This document shows, in pieces, positions 17,554-26,700 of a DNA stretch of 64,000 nucleotides (position 1 is its first letter; each line of letters starts with the position of its first letter). The position numbers were made by a program, and so were the translations under genes. This stretch comes from Xanthocytophaga agilis (GTDB lineage Bacteria > Bacteroidota > Bacteroidia > Cytophagales > 172606-1). Location: positions 806,001 through 870,000 of the forward strand of contig NZ_JASJOU010000001.1 in NCBI RefSeq assembly GCF_030068605.1, in the 5' to 3' direction. The notes below the pieces were generated by a model. It worked only from the letters and a program-made list of their open reading frames with translations. It was not told the origin of the DNA and did no database searches.

Positions 17554-18171
17554 ATGTTTTTAAGTACTGTGGTTATTGCCATTATTGCATTCATTATTGC
17601 CGTAGCAGGTTTTTTCCTTTATAAAAACTATGCATTTCGAAACGCAGGCAAAAAGATAGCCAACGCTCGTTATGAAAGAATAGAATCTCTCCATCACCAA
17701 CTGGAAAATAAGCAAACTCCCTCTCCTGAAGAAATGCATAGATATGTTAGCAATCTGTTAACTCGTGAGATGACATTTTTGTTACTGAAGAAGTATAACA
17801 AGACCCAATTGTTTCCCAAAGAGTTTTATACGATTGAAAAAGCTGCCGCAAGTAATCTAGCAGGCTGGTTGGAGTTTCCAACAGAGTTGGATGCTTGTCC
17901 AGATGAACTGGAACATATAAAGCGAGTTATACTGAGTCTGTATGATGCTCAATCAGAAATGTATTATGAAGTATTTCGTTTCAGGATAAATCAACCTCAC
18001 TGGGCTGCCAAAAATGGCTGGATGTTGGGAGTGGTTGGTCCATATTCAACTACCAGTCAGCCTTACGATCCTCCTCAGGCTACCTTTAGTCGCTTAAGCA
18101 AACTGTCTGATAATGTAACTCCTGAAGAGGAAGTGCAATGGGTGCATGAAACAATCTATAAAGCGCATTGA
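17554..18171 (+). CDS. Hypothetical membrane-anchored protein
   Basis: This 205-aa protein has one N-terminal transmembrane helix (about 3-24) followed by a soluble, mostly helical domain that is probably cytosolic by the positive-inside rule (YKNYAFRNAGKK follows the helix). No known motif is recognised. Its size and clean promoter region support expression. It is flanked by terminators and appears monocistronic. Confidence 0.7.
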   Translation: MFLSTVVIAIIAFIIAVAGFFLYKNYAFRNAGKKIANARYERIESLHHQLENKQTPSPEEMHRYVSNLLTREMTFLLLKKYNKTQLFPKEFYTIEKAAASNLAGWLEFPTELDACPDELEHIKRVILSLYDAQSEMYYEVFRFRINQPHWAAKNGWMLGVVGPYSTTSQPYDPPQATFSRLSKLSDNVTPEEEVQWVHETIYKAH

Positions 18172-18425
18172 ACTAGCTGAGTCCTACTATTTATTAAAGA
18201 ATAAGAGATCAGTGGATGGTAGTTGATTGCATTATAAATAGACAAGTTCATATACTATTTCTCTGATGTTCTGATAGTGAGTAAGTTCATGAAAAAGTAA
18301 AATTCCGCATTTACCAGAATGACTTTCGGAGGATTAATACAATGTGTACGCCTGGTTATGGAAGTTTTGATTCTAACATAAGGCTATCGAGTATCTGTCT
18401 TCTAAAACCTAACCTTTGAAAATAT

Positions 18426-18448
18426 CTTCTGACACATACTGTCAGAAG
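18426..18448 (+). promoter_or_regulatory. Perfect 9-bp hairpin in the leader of the 98-aa gene
   Basis: Bases 18426-18434 pair with 18440-18448 around a 5-nt loop, 18 bases before the ATG at 18467. It is close enough to affect ribosome access, or it could be a protein-binding dyad. No T-run follows. Confidence 0.4.
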
Positions 18449-18466
18449 GATACTAATGTAAATACT

Positions 18467-18763
18467 ATGTACAAAAATCAAAGTGGACTCGTTTCATATG
18501 ATGCAAACGAAGTTGCAAAAATCAAGTTTGAAATCGAGGTAGGATGTAAAAGTATCTTTGTGGAAAGCTGGGAAGCGGCTATCCTGTTCTGTGAACAACA
18601 ATATGATGCAGATCATACTCCTCCTACTGAAACACCAAGAGATGGATGTTGGATTTCCAATGATAGCTATATCACCATCACACCAACCGATGAGGTATCT
18701 GTGCGTAGTAAATACTCTGCCAAAGATGAGATACATATGTATCCGGAAGCCTTTGTCTTCTAG
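18467..18763 (+). CDS. Hypothetical protein
   Basis: This protein is 98 aa from ATG 18467. A TTG at 18416 would extend the frame but would place the leader hairpin inside the gene. It is a small, acidic, soluble protein with no signal peptide. The C-terminal part (DGCWISNDSYITITPTDEV) looks beta-rich. No family is recognised. A strong terminator follows at 18796-18827. Confidence 0.6.
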   Translation: MYKNQSGLVSYDANEVAKIKFEIEVGCKSIFVESWEAAILFCEQQYDADHTPPTETPRDGCWISNDSYITITPTDEVSVRSKYSAKDEIHMYPEAFVF

Positions 18764-18795
18764 ATAGAAAACAGAATAATACAATTTGACAATTC

Positions 18796-18827
18796 AAGAG
18801 CCTGCTTTAGCCTAAAAGCAGGCTCTT
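18796..18827 (+). terminator. Intrinsic terminator
   Basis: A perfect 13-bp stem (18796-18808 with 18815-18827) and 6-nt loop lie 33 bases after the stop of the 98-aa gene. Confidence 0.85.
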
Positions 18828-18845
18828 TCACTATTTTTTGGATGT

Positions 18846-19144
18846 GCATATTCCGAACAGATTCAGGAAAGGATGAAAAGAATGAACAATATAATAACCC
18901 AAGATAAGCTGGCTGATAATGGAAACCAGTTATCTGTCAATCAGGCCACTCTGGTATAATCCGGAAATAAGGTGAAAGCAATGGCTGACCTGGCTAATCA
19001 TTCCTATATCAATCGCTATATAGTTGTTAAAACTACAGACTAGAAGAAGCCATTTAACTGGCTAAAACCAATCCTATTCTGGAAATGGGAGGGAACATAG
19101 AAGTAAGAGATGTTGTACCACTTGTAAGTAGTACTATCCAATAA
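18846..19144 (+). pseudogene. Decayed YCII/DGPF-domain protein gene
   Basis: Ignoring stops, frame 1 from 18846 reads EQIQERMKRMNNIITQDKL then ADNGNQLSVNQATLV. A TAA at 18957 follows, then SGNKVKAMADLANHSYINRY and IVVKTTD. The frame shifts by one at about 19040 and continues LEEAI, TAA at 19055, LAKTNPILEMGGNIEVRDVV, ending at TAA 19142. This matches the order of YCII-related (DGPF) proteins of Bacteroidota, with the DGPF centre and the N-terminus lost. At least two nonsense codons and one frameshift make it non-functional. Confidence 0.75.
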
Positions 19145-19238
19145 ATGATTGTTATTGAATGGTTTGTGTATTAGAGGTTACTTTTAAAAGCATCATTCAT
19201 TAAATGAGGATTTATCGGCCACTCTGATCCTCCATTCT

Positions 19239-19727
19239 ATGAACCATAATCTACTCTTTACACTATTACTGATAGCTTCTCCTGTGGTATCGGCGTTTCT
19301 GGCTAGTGTAGTTACATATAGATACCTAACCAGAGCCCAAAAGAGAGAATATCTCTATCAACACAGGTATGCTGCTTACAAGGAACTATCGTTTCAACTG
19401 ATAGGGCTTAGAAAATACTGCCTGGATAAAATATCTGAAGGTGAATTAAATGCTTTTTATCATTCCTATACACTGGATATTGGTTCTGCTCAGTATCAGA
19501 ATGAAATAGTTCATGTAGTAGAAACCAATGCTATGTTTTTGAGTAACAGTATTCAAACAATAGTACAATCTGTTGTAGATAAACTTTCACTTTTATGTAA
19601 AGCAGAAACAGTGATTTTAGGAATAGCAAATGAAAATGAAAAGCGAACCTATTATTCGTTTTACCCCATTGTACTTACAGAAATAGAAAAATGTCTCCAA
19701 GAGTTATCTGCAGAAATAGAGCTGTAA
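19239..19727 (+). CDS. Hypothetical small membrane protein
   Basis: This 162-aa protein has a single N-terminal hydrophobic helix (about 6-28, LLFTLLLIASPVVSAFLAS) followed by YRYLTRAQKREYLYQHRYAAY. A helical, probably cytosolic domain makes up the rest. No motif is recognised. It is followed by its own terminator at 19817-19847. Confidence 0.65.
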   Translation: MNHNLLFTLLLIASPVVSAFLASVVTYRYLTRAQKREYLYQHRYAAYKELSFQLIGLRKYCLDKISEGELNAFYHSYTLDIGSAQYQNEIVHVVETNAMFLSNSIQTIVQSVVDKLSLLCKAETVILGIANENEKRTYYSFYPIVLTEIEKCLQELSAEIEL

Positions 19728-19816
19728 TGACTGTAAATCAGAATATTAGGCATTGTTTTTTTGCGAGTAGTACTACCACCTCACTGTGGTAAATTGGTTT
19801 CGCTGTAGTTGCGAAT

Positions 19817-19847
19817 AAAACCCTGTGTTCGTTGAATGCAGGGTTTT
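19817..19847 (+). terminator. Intrinsic terminator
   Basis: A 9-bp perfect stem (19817-19825 with 19839-19847), extendable with G-T pairs to a 3-nt loop, is followed by GCTTTT about 90 bases past the stop of the gene at 19239. Confidence 0.75.
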
Positions 19848-19954
19848 GCTTTTCTGCCACGTCAATCCTATAAGTATGTGTTTATTCTGAATGAGTAGTT
19901 ATCTTTAACACCTTTTATCTGAAACGTATAGGATATTCTTCTTATAGAAGGTCT

Positions 19955-20479
19955 ATGGATAATACTGAAATGCGAAAGGTAGTTATTGTTGGATGTGGAG
20001 GAGCTGGAAAATCTACTCTTGCAAGACAATTAGGACAGATTATACAGATTCCTATTATTCATCTGGATGCAGAATTCTGGCAGTCAGACTGTAAAATGCT
20101 ATCCAGAGAAGAGGAAGCACAACGGCTGACACATATTCTAATCAAAGACCAATGGATCATAGATGGTAACTATAGTTCTACTATGGCAGTACGGTTTCAG
20201 GTGGCAGATACCATCATATTTTTAGAATTTTCTACTATTTTATGCCTTTGGCGGGTTATCAAACGATTCTTTCACTATTGGGGGAGTACTTGGCCTGATA
20301 TGGCCGAAGGATGCCCTGAAAAATTAGACTGGGAATTTTTGATGTTGATTTTATACTACAAATACACAAATCGGCCTAAAGTAATCAAACACATAACAGA
20401 ATTTGCTATACATTGCAGGGTGCTGGTATTTCACAAACATAAACAGGTTAGGCAGTTTTTGGCTGCTTTGGCCAAATAA
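19955..20479 (+). CDS. P-loop NTPase, DNA topology modulation (FlaR-like) family
   Basis: This 174-aa cytosolic protein has the Walker A motif GCGGAGKST near residues 13-21, then HLDAEFW, WIIDGNYSSTM and ADTIIFLEF. The family block PDMAEGCPEKLDWEFLM is also present. This is the adenylate-kinase-like fold annotated as topology modulation protein; the true substrate of the family is not established. An internal Met at residue 6 is an alternative start. It is monocistronic. Confidence 0.85.
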   Translation: MDNTEMRKVVIVGCGGAGKSTLARQLGQIIQIPIIHLDAEFWQSDCKMLSREEEAQRLTHILIKDQWIIDGNYSSTMAVRFQVADTIIFLEFSTILCLWRVIKRFFHYWGSTWPDMAEGCPEKLDWEFLMLILYYKYTNRPKVIKHITEFAIHCRVLVFHKHKQVRQFLAALAK

Positions 20480-20624
20480 AATTTTGTTTTGAATTAATGT
20501 TATACAACAAGCTTTGTAAGATAGCTACAAAAACCTGATAAAAACGGGAAAAATACCCTTTTATATGAGTATGTAAAGTGGTTACTTTGTTATGTTAATT
20601 TACCATACGTAGTTACATACACAT

Positions 20625-20843
20625 ATGCACCCAACTATTAAACCATTTGTATTTCTTGGGGGATTGGTATTGCTGCTGGCATGTGATGGAAGATTTGCTG
20701 ATCAACAAATTAATAAAAGCAATTTATCTACGCTGACTGACTCTATTAAAGATAAGTTCTGCATACTACCAAATCATGATCTGATGGCTAACGCTAAAAA
20801 TGTACCTGCAAAAGCAAGACCTACTATCATGCGACCACGATAA
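20625..20843 (+). CDS. Small hypothetical lipoprotein
   Basis: This 72-aa protein has a hydrophobic N-terminus and lipobox LLAC (C20), followed by DGRFADQQINKSNLS. The C-terminal end is basic and Pro-rich (AKARPTIMRPR). No family is recognised. The lipobox and a near-consensus -7 element (TTACTTTG, 7 of 8) upstream support a real gene, but the short length leaves doubt. Confidence 0.5.
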   Translation: MHPTIKPFVFLGGLVLLLACDGRFADQQINKSNLSTLTDSIKDKFCILPNHDLMANAKNVPAKARPTIMRPR

Positions 20844-21503
20844 GCCAGGCAATAGTTTGTCTGATTACGATTAAGTAGATGTTGTTATAAAGTATAGCAA
20901 ATACAAATGATTAGTTTCCTATCCTCTGAGTTCTGCCAGCTCTTTTAACTATCCTTCGCTGTTCTTCTTAATTTAAAGTTTGTGTTTATTGAAACAGATC
21001 TACTTTGTCTGGTAGCCCATGTTTTTTGCATTCTATTTTAAAAGGTAAGTAAATTGTAGCAGGATCTGCATGTTTTGGTTTGTGTCCTTGATGCTATAGA
21101 AATCGCAAGACCTTATTGGTATAAAACAAAAATTCTCCGAAAGATGCTTTCGGAGAATTTCAGTAACAAACCACTTACAACCTAAATTCGTATTTTTATA
21201 TTTATATCAGACTTACATCTGAGGATATATCTACTTGACTTACAATACAAAGATACTACATTCATACCCCCTTTGTAAAGTCATAATTTGTTCATTATCA
21301 TACATATATACCTTCCTTCCAGATTTATGGAGGAAATAAGGGCTTCATACATGTAATACTTTGTAATAGAACTAAATAGAGCTTTTTAGAGATACATAAA
21401 ATTGATTGTTTTTCACAATTGTATGGTAACATATACAAAAATTTACCAAATATGTACATTGGATTGTACTGGTTTATGACGGGAGACTCTGAAAATGAGA
21501 GAT
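20844..21503. other. 660-base gene-free stretch
   Basis: It contains the strong hairpin at 21130-21160. On the minus strand, about 35 codons are open from 21093 to 20986 without a start codon. The rest is AT-rich with no ORF, tRNA or repeat that I can support. Confidence 0.55.
21130..21160 (-). terminator. Strong intrinsic terminator (minus strand)
   Basis: A perfect 14-bp stem (21130-21143 with 21147-21160) with a 3-nt loop is followed on the minus strand by TTTGTTTTAT. It lies about 340 bases beyond the DinB stop, the nearest minus-strand gene. Confidence 0.8.
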
Positions 21504-22037
21504 TTATTTTTGGTCCGATACCGTAATTACTAACACTTTCGCCGTTACAAGTAGTTGCCCTACATGACGCTGGGTATGTTCAGCAGCATGGAAAAGCAGA
21601 CCTATTACTGTAGAGGGAATCTGAGCTCTACCGACTCTGCGCACTTCTGTAAGGCTTTGTTCCTCTGTTATTCGCAATTGAGCTAAAGCCATTGTTAATT
21701 GTGTATCAAAAGCTTGTAATAGTGCTTGTGTAGTTGTGGATGGAGTAGGAGACTTGCCTTCCAAGGAAAGCGAATTTAATTGTTGTTCGGTCAGTGCTTG
21801 TCCTTTGGCATACGTAAACAACCTATCGAGTACTCCTGCCAGATGCTGGAGATGGAATCCAACAGATGCTACACCACCAGGACGTTCCCAAAGCAAGGTA
21901 TCTGGAAAATCTTTTAAATAGGTATATAGTTCTTCCTGGGCTTGTAGAAGGGCATGAGCTACAGGCTGAAGCAAAGGAGGTATATTTGGTAATGGCCCTC
22001 TGAGCCATACTTCCGGATTTTGTATTGTATTGTTCAT
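21504..22037 (-). CDS. DinB family protein
   Basis: This 177-aa four-helix-bundle protein of the DinB/YfiT superfamily has the metal-binding His pattern GFHLQHLAG (first half) and LLFHAAEHTQRHVGQL (near the C-terminus). The family includes metal-dependent thiol transferases and many proteins of unknown reaction. It lies 76 bases downstream of the response regulator on the same strand and may be read from the same transcript. Confidence 0.85.
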   Translation of the reverse strand: MNNTIQNPEVWLRGPLPNIPPLLQPVAHALLQAQEELYTYLKDFPDTLLWERPGGVASVGFHLQHLAGVLDRLFTYAKGQALTEQQLNSLSLEGKSPTPSTTTQALLQAFDTQLTMALAQLRITEEQSLTEVRRVGRAQIPSTVIGLLFHAAEHTQRHVGQLLVTAKVLVITVSDQK

Positions 22038-22113
22038 AACCAGCGATCAGAGATAATGGGCTAAATGTAAATATTTCCATCCTATCTGCAATGGATCACT
22101 AACCACTCGTTGA

Positions 22114-22785
22114 TTAGATGTTTCCTAGCCAGTTGTGTTTATTAGCGAGTTGAATCGCCTCTACTTTGGAATGTACGTGGAGCTTCTGGTAAATATTCTC
22201 TGTGTGTTTACGGACTGTTTTGGAGCTTATAAATAATTTATCACCAATCTGCTGATAGGTAAGTCCTATAGCTATGTGTTCCAGAATTTCTAGTTCCCGT
22301 TTAGTTAGATCAAAACTTTGCGGTGTCAGAGTGGCTGCGGTTGATGCCGGAGGAGGGGCGTTTCTGAGCCATTGCAGAGTTTTCTGTGCAATGGAGGGAG
22401 ACATAGGCGCGCCACCTTCTACTACTTGTTCAATGGCATCTACAATTCGTGCACTTTTTTCATCTTTTAACAAATACCCAGAAGCCCCTGCCCGTATCGC
22501 TTCAAAGATTTTATCATCTTCTGTAAATACAGATAAGATGATGATTTTAATATCAGGGAAATATTTTCGTATCAAGGCAGTTGCTGTAATGCCATCCATT
22601 GGCTCCATTTCAATATCCATCAGGATCACCTGTGGTAGTTCTGCTATATTTTTTAGCTTTTCAAGTACTTCACCACCATCATAAGCAGTAAACAAAATCT
22701 CTATTTCTTCAAAACATACCAGGTTTTGACTAATGGAACGGATCAGATACCTGTTATCATCTACTAATGCTATGCTTGTCCTCAC
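22114..22785 (-). CDS. NarL/FixJ-type response regulator
   Basis: This 223-aa protein starts at GTG. The receiver domain (about 1-120) has D9, D10, phosphoacceptor D57 (VILMDIEMEP) and a K in LLKDEKSA. A LuxR-type helix-turn-helix follows at about 155-220 (TKRELEILEHIAIGLTYQQI, then SSKTVRKHTENIYQKL). It is the partner of the kinase at 22876-24825, 90 bases upstream on the same strand. A perfect 13-bp-arm palindrome lies between them and may be its operator. Confidence 0.93.
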   Translation of the reverse strand: MRTSIALVDDNRYLIRSISQNLVCFEEIEILFTAYDGGEVLEKLKNIAELPQVILMDIEMEPMDGITATALIRKYFPDIKIIILSVFTEDDKIFEAIRAGASGYLLKDEKSARIVDAIEQVVEGGAPMSPSIAQKTLQWLRNAPPPASTAATLTPQSFDLTKRELEILEHIAIGLTYQQIGDKLFISSKTVRKHTENIYQKLHVHSKVEAIQLANKHNWLGNI

Positions 22786-22837
22786 TTGGTAACTAAGTTA
22801 ATGAAGCTAAATGACAAAATTACATCAGACAGTAGTA

Positions 22838-22869
22838 GAATAAAATACGGCATTTACCGTATTTTATTC
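22838..22869. promoter_or_regulatory. Palindromic site 1 between kinase and regulator genes
   Basis: Arms of 13 bp (22838-22850 and 22857-22869) are perfect inverted repeats around CATTTA. The 18-bp core at 22845-22862 matches, in reverse complement, sites 2 and 3 at 16 of 18 positions. It lies 53 bases upstream of the regulator start and 7 bases after the kinase stop, so it could be an operator or an attenuating hairpin. Confidence 0.55.
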
Positions 22870-22875
22870 ATTTGC

Positions 22876-24825
22876 TTATATGGTCATTGTGACCGAAACG
22901 GTAGTTCCCTGGTTAAAGGCAGATTGAAGTTCAAATCGTGCACCAATACTTTCTGCCCGCTTCTGCATATTTTGTAAGCCAAATCGTTCCTGAGCAACAG
23001 TTGAAGGCTGTATGGAAAAACCGACACCATTATCACCTATTTGCAGGATAAGTTCGTTATCTGTTGAGATGGATACATAAATCTGGATAACAGAAGCCTG
23101 GGCATGTTTGAGTACATTATTGAGCGCTTCCTGTACAATACGAAACAGATTTAAGGCATCTCCCGGTTTTAGAAGTGGATTTTTATGCAATAAGAATGTA
23201 AGTTGGCATACAGGTTTTTCATTGTAGCGAAACCGCTGATTGACATAATATTGTAGCCTTTTCACTAACTCTTCGGCAGTGATACTTTCTTTGTGAACGG
23301 CCCACATGGTATCCCGTAATAAATGCATGGTTTCGCGGGCATGGTTTCCTACCTCTTCGAGAGTGGGTTTCAGTGAGTTTTTTTCTTGTGTTTGCTCAGA
23401 ATGATGGGCTATATAATCAAGATTAGAGATAATAAATGTAAGCTGTGAACCTACATTATCATGCAGATCCCTTGCAATTCGCTCTCTTTCTGACTGATAC
23501 ATTGTCTGCATTTCCAGTGCCCGAAGTTCTTCTTTCATTCGTTTGCCTTCTTCTTCCTTACCCTTTAGTATAGCTTCATAGGTGCGCTGTTGTTCCTTAT
23601 TAATTTCAAGGAGCAGGTTTTCGTTTTTGCTTTTATATATTTTAAAGCGGTAAATTAATCCCATGCATAGTATAAAGACTTTACATACTACTGCAAATGG
23701 CAAGCCTTCAAAAAATATAGTTCTATGACTGATCAGATTATAGCTCAGTAACGTCTGACCAATTCCAATAACGATAAAAGGAAGAATCGCAACCAGATAA
23801 AAAAGGGCTGGTTTATAGCCTTGAATAATACGCCATATAACCAGGAGTACTATACTTAACACGATCAGTATAATTAATGTATTTCCAATTTGTAAAAGCA
23901 GATGATTGGAAATATGGTAAAACAAATAGACATAGATGCTAACTAGTAAGGCAAGGGTGGCGTACAATGCATATTGGATAAACACATATACACGCGAATG
24001 GGTTTGTCGACCAATAAAGAGATATAATTGCGAGAACTTAAGCAAGGCTGCTACTGTCAGAATAGAAAATAGCGGACGGGCTTCGCTACCTGTAAGCCAA
24101 TCAGGACCTGTAGGAAAAAAGTAACGTATGATACCTTCCATCAGATACATCAGATACATAAACCCTAGTGTATAAATAGAAAAGTAAAGATAGGTTTGAT
24201 CCTGAAATACCAGATATAGAAATAAACCAAACAAACTCATAAAGAACATAATTCCCCCGAACCAACCCCATGCTATCATACGTTGGTCATCTGCCTGATA
24301 AAATCTTTGTTCATCCCATAAAGTTATAGGGAGTTTTAGTAATCCTATTTTATTGCTTGCCCGAATATATACAGTGTAGTTAGTATTGGCTTGTAAATCT
24401 AGCGCAGTTATATAGTTACGATGATTGATGTGTCGCTTGTCCGATGCTAATTGCCAGCCCATAGGTCCCCACTGACCAACCAGATGTGTCTTATCTTTGA
24501 CCAGAAAGATTTGAAGGTTATCAATGTAAGGAAAGTCTATTTCAAGAATCCATCGCCTGGTAGTTAGGCTTTTTACATGAAAACGTGCCCAGTGAACACC
24601 TCCTGCCCGTCCAAAATTTGGTACAATAGAAGAACTTGGAATAAAGGAAGAAGCTTTTTCAATAAGTAGACTGTTGATAGTAGCTGAACTACAAGCATTT
24701 GCATAGATGTAAACATTTTTATTCAGGAATATCTCATCGGTGGTGGGAGAAAGTTCAATATATGATTGCTGGCCATAAATAGAAAACAGGGCAAAGAAGA
24801 AGAGAAAAGGTAAATAATGTCTCAT
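22876..24825 (-). CDS. 7TMR-DISM sensor histidine kinase
   Basis: This 649-aa protein has a signal peptide (about 1-18) and a periplasmic DISMED2-like beta-sandwich (about 25-170). A seven-helix 7TMR-DISM membrane domain (about 185-395) and a coiled coil (about 400-445) follow. The HisKA_3 domain has RIARDLHDNVG with phosphoacceptor H455, and the HATPase_c domain has QEALNNVLKHA and DNGVGF. It senses an extracytoplasmic, possibly carbohydrate, ligand and phosphorylates the NarL-type regulator encoded next. Signal identity is unknown. Confidence 0.93.
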   Translation of the reverse strand: MRHYLPFLFFFALFSIYGQQSYIELSPTTDEIFLNKNVYIYANACSSATINSLLIEKASSFIPSSSIVPNFGRAGGVHWARFHVKSLTTRRWILEIDFPYIDNLQIFLVKDKTHLVGQWGPMGWQLASDKRHINHRNYITALDLQANTNYTVYIRASNKIGLLKLPITLWDEQRFYQADDQRMIAWGWFGGIMFFMSLFGLFLYLVFQDQTYLYFSIYTLGFMYLMYLMEGIIRYFFPTGPDWLTGSEARPLFSILTVAALLKFSQLYLFIGRQTHSRVYVFIQYALYATLALLVSIYVYLFYHISNHLLLQIGNTLIILIVLSIVLLVIWRIIQGYKPALFYLVAILPFIVIGIGQTLLSYNLISHRTIFFEGLPFAVVCKVFILCMGLIYRFKIYKSKNENLLLEINKEQQRTYEAILKGKEEEGKRMKEELRALEMQTMYQSERERIARDLHDNVGSQLTFIISNLDYIAHHSEQTQEKNSLKPTLEEVGNHARETMHLLRDTMWAVHKESITAEELVKRLQYYVNQRFRYNEKPVCQLTFLLHKNPLLKPGDALNLFRIVQEALNNVLKHAQASVIQIYVSISTDNELILQIGDNGVGFSIQPSTVAQERFGLQNMQKRAESIGARFELQSAFNQGTTVSVTMTI

Positions 24826-24862
24826 GCACAGTAAGTTATCTTTGGAGGAGCTTTGCTGAAAA

Positions 24863-24880
24863 ATACGACAAATGCCGTAT
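24863..24880. promoter_or_regulatory. Near-palindromic site 2 between kinase and divergent secreted gene
   Basis: ATACGACAAATGCCGTAT lies 38 bases upstream of the kinase start and 114 bases upstream of the gene at 24994. It is identical to site 3 over these 18 bases and matches the reverse complement of site 1 at 16 of 18. A further dyad, ATACGTAT, follows at 24885-24892. Confidence 0.55.
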
Positions 24881-24993
24881 TGATATACGTATCGAAACTA
24901 TATTTTTTTGTAGCAGATCTTCAAATGATCCCACCACTTACCTGATATAGTCTCTCAAGCAAATTTTAGTCTCTTAACTAACTTCCAATCGTT

Positions 24994-26688
24994 ATGTTCT
25001 TATCATTACCTTTCAGAGTAGTGTGTGTTATCTGTGTGTTTTGTATTCAGAATGCCTTTGCCCAGCAACTGGAAAAAGAAGTCAAACAGGATGTATCCCG
25101 AAAGGCGGCCAGAGGGAAACTGAATGAAATTGTCAATCATGCCGATACCAAACAGATTGAACTTTCATTTGTGACTAAGTCAACCAACAAAAAAATTAAG
25201 TATGAAAGTTATTTTTTTGACTATGACCTCAACTTTATTAAGGAAGAGAATTCTGAAGATGAATTGGTAAAAGTGAAGAGAGGAAAGTTAAAGCGATACA
25301 AAGGAGATTCATACTCTGTTATTGGACTAGAAGCCAAAGCCGATATGTTTGGTAATGCTGTATTTAAACGCAAGGAAATTACCTATGGGTGGAACTGGAT
25401 GAAGATGGGTTATAGCAAGAATGTAAGAACCCTGGATAAAATAAAGCCCAAAACAGATGATGGAAGTAAAATGTGGTTTTTTGATGCCTATGAAATGGAT
25501 ACCAAAGGGGAAGTGCTGGCATTGGTAGGAGAAAAGGATAAAAAAGATGCGGCTGCTCGCCTGAAAAACTTTAGTGTACTGCATGTAAACAAAGAGCTGG
25601 ACATCTTGCATAAAATCGAGCTTCCGTTTGAGTACCTGCAATACCCTATCTATTTTGGTAGTGTGCAGTCTGATGAGAGCCATGATGCGGAAGATGTATT
25701 GACTGACTATGTGATTGTATTTGCACCAGCAGAAGGAGCAGGAATGAATAAAAGCAAAGGAGGGGCAGCCAACAACTATACACTGGTTCGCATCAATCCT
25801 GATGGTGTATTGGTGGATCGCATTGCATTCAACAGTAAAGGAAACGACTGGAAAATCGAAGGTATTTATCAGATTGGAGAAAGTCTGGTAGCCTATGGAC
25901 CCTGTAAGGCCAAAGATATAACCGAATCATATTTTGATGCTTATAAAGACCCAGCCAAAATGGCTGAGATGGATAAATTCACCCATTTTCAGATGGTAGG
26001 ATTAAAATCTAAAAGTGTTGGTTTTGTAAGCCTGTCTTCCATTGAAGATTTTGAGAAGAAAACCAAGACGCCTTCCAATCAGAAAGGACTAAGTTCCTAC
26101 AATGGCAAACGGGTAGAGATTGCTGAGATGCGTACTGCTCCCAATGGGGACATGTTTGTACTGGCACAGGATTACAAACTAGAGCTACGGGATAAAGAAC
26201 GGTTGTATGAAGATGCTTATATTTTTCATTTTAGTCCAGGAGGAGAGTTGAAAGCGAGTTATAGCATAGATCCTGAATCGAAAAAAGGTGGTTTGACAGG
26301 TGGAGGATTAACAGATGCACGACATTATCACTGTACATTAGGCCTGGTTTCAAACTCAAATGGAGATGTGGTATTATTATTAAAGTCTCCCCGTGTCATT
26401 CAGTCTGAGTCGAATACATCTACGTTCTTATCTACTGTCACCACAACCTCCTACTACTGGCCACGATATCAGATTCGTGCAGCCCGGATCAATATGGCAA
26501 ATGCTTCGATCAGTGATGTAAAGATATTTGGCAATGACGACTATTATTTATTTGATGAATATGGCGATTCAGAAATAGTTATTAGAGAAGGTGGTACTGA
26601 AAACGGAACCGCTAAACTTATTGTGGTTTGTGAAGGCAGAAAGGAAAAGAAAATATGGTTAGGTAAACTGAATCCTGATAAGTTCTGA
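24994..26688 (+). CDS. Secreted protein of unknown function next to the two-component system
   Basis: This 564-aa protein has a signal peptide (about 1-24, ending AFAQ) and no lipobox. The body is beta-strand rich with repeated short blocks (for example SVLHVNKELDILHKIELP, TLVRINPDGVLVDRIAFN and HFSPGGELKASYSI). Their spacing suggests a propeller-like fold. I recognise no family. It is divergent from the kinase gene and bracketed by near-palindromic sites 2 and 3, so it is a candidate target of that system. Confidence 0.75.
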   Translation: MFLSLPFRVVCVICVFCIQNAFAQQLEKEVKQDVSRKAARGKLNEIVNHADTKQIELSFVTKSTNKKIKYESYFFDYDLNFIKEENSEDELVKVKRGKLKRYKGDSYSVIGLEAKADMFGNAVFKRKEITYGWNWMKMGYSKNVRTLDKIKPKTDDGSKMWFFDAYEMDTKGEVLALVGEKDKKDAAARLKNFSVLHVNKELDILHKIELPFEYLQYPIYFGSVQSDESHDAEDVLTDYVIVFAPAEGAGMNKSKGGAANNYTLVRINPDGVLVDRIAFNSKGNDWKIEGIYQIGESLVAYGPCKAKDITESYFDAYKDPAKMAEMDKFTHFQMVGLKSKSVGFVSLSSIEDFEKKTKTPSNQKGLSSYNGKRVEIAEMRTAPNGDMFVLAQDYKLELRDKERLYEDAYIFHFSPGGELKASYSIDPESKKGGLTGGGLTDARHYHCTLGLVSNSNGDVVLLLKSPRVIQSESNTSTFLSTVTTTSYYWPRYQIRAARINMANASISDVKIFGNDDYYLFDEYGDSEIVIREGGTENGTAKLIVVCEGRKEKKIWLGKLNPDKF

Positions 26689-26700
26689 TGAATAGAAAAA

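Noticed and set aside
20986-21093. Open stretch of about 35 codons on the minus strand with protein-like composition
   Set aside because: It has no start codon, lies between stops and matches no family I know; a remnant is possible but not supportable.
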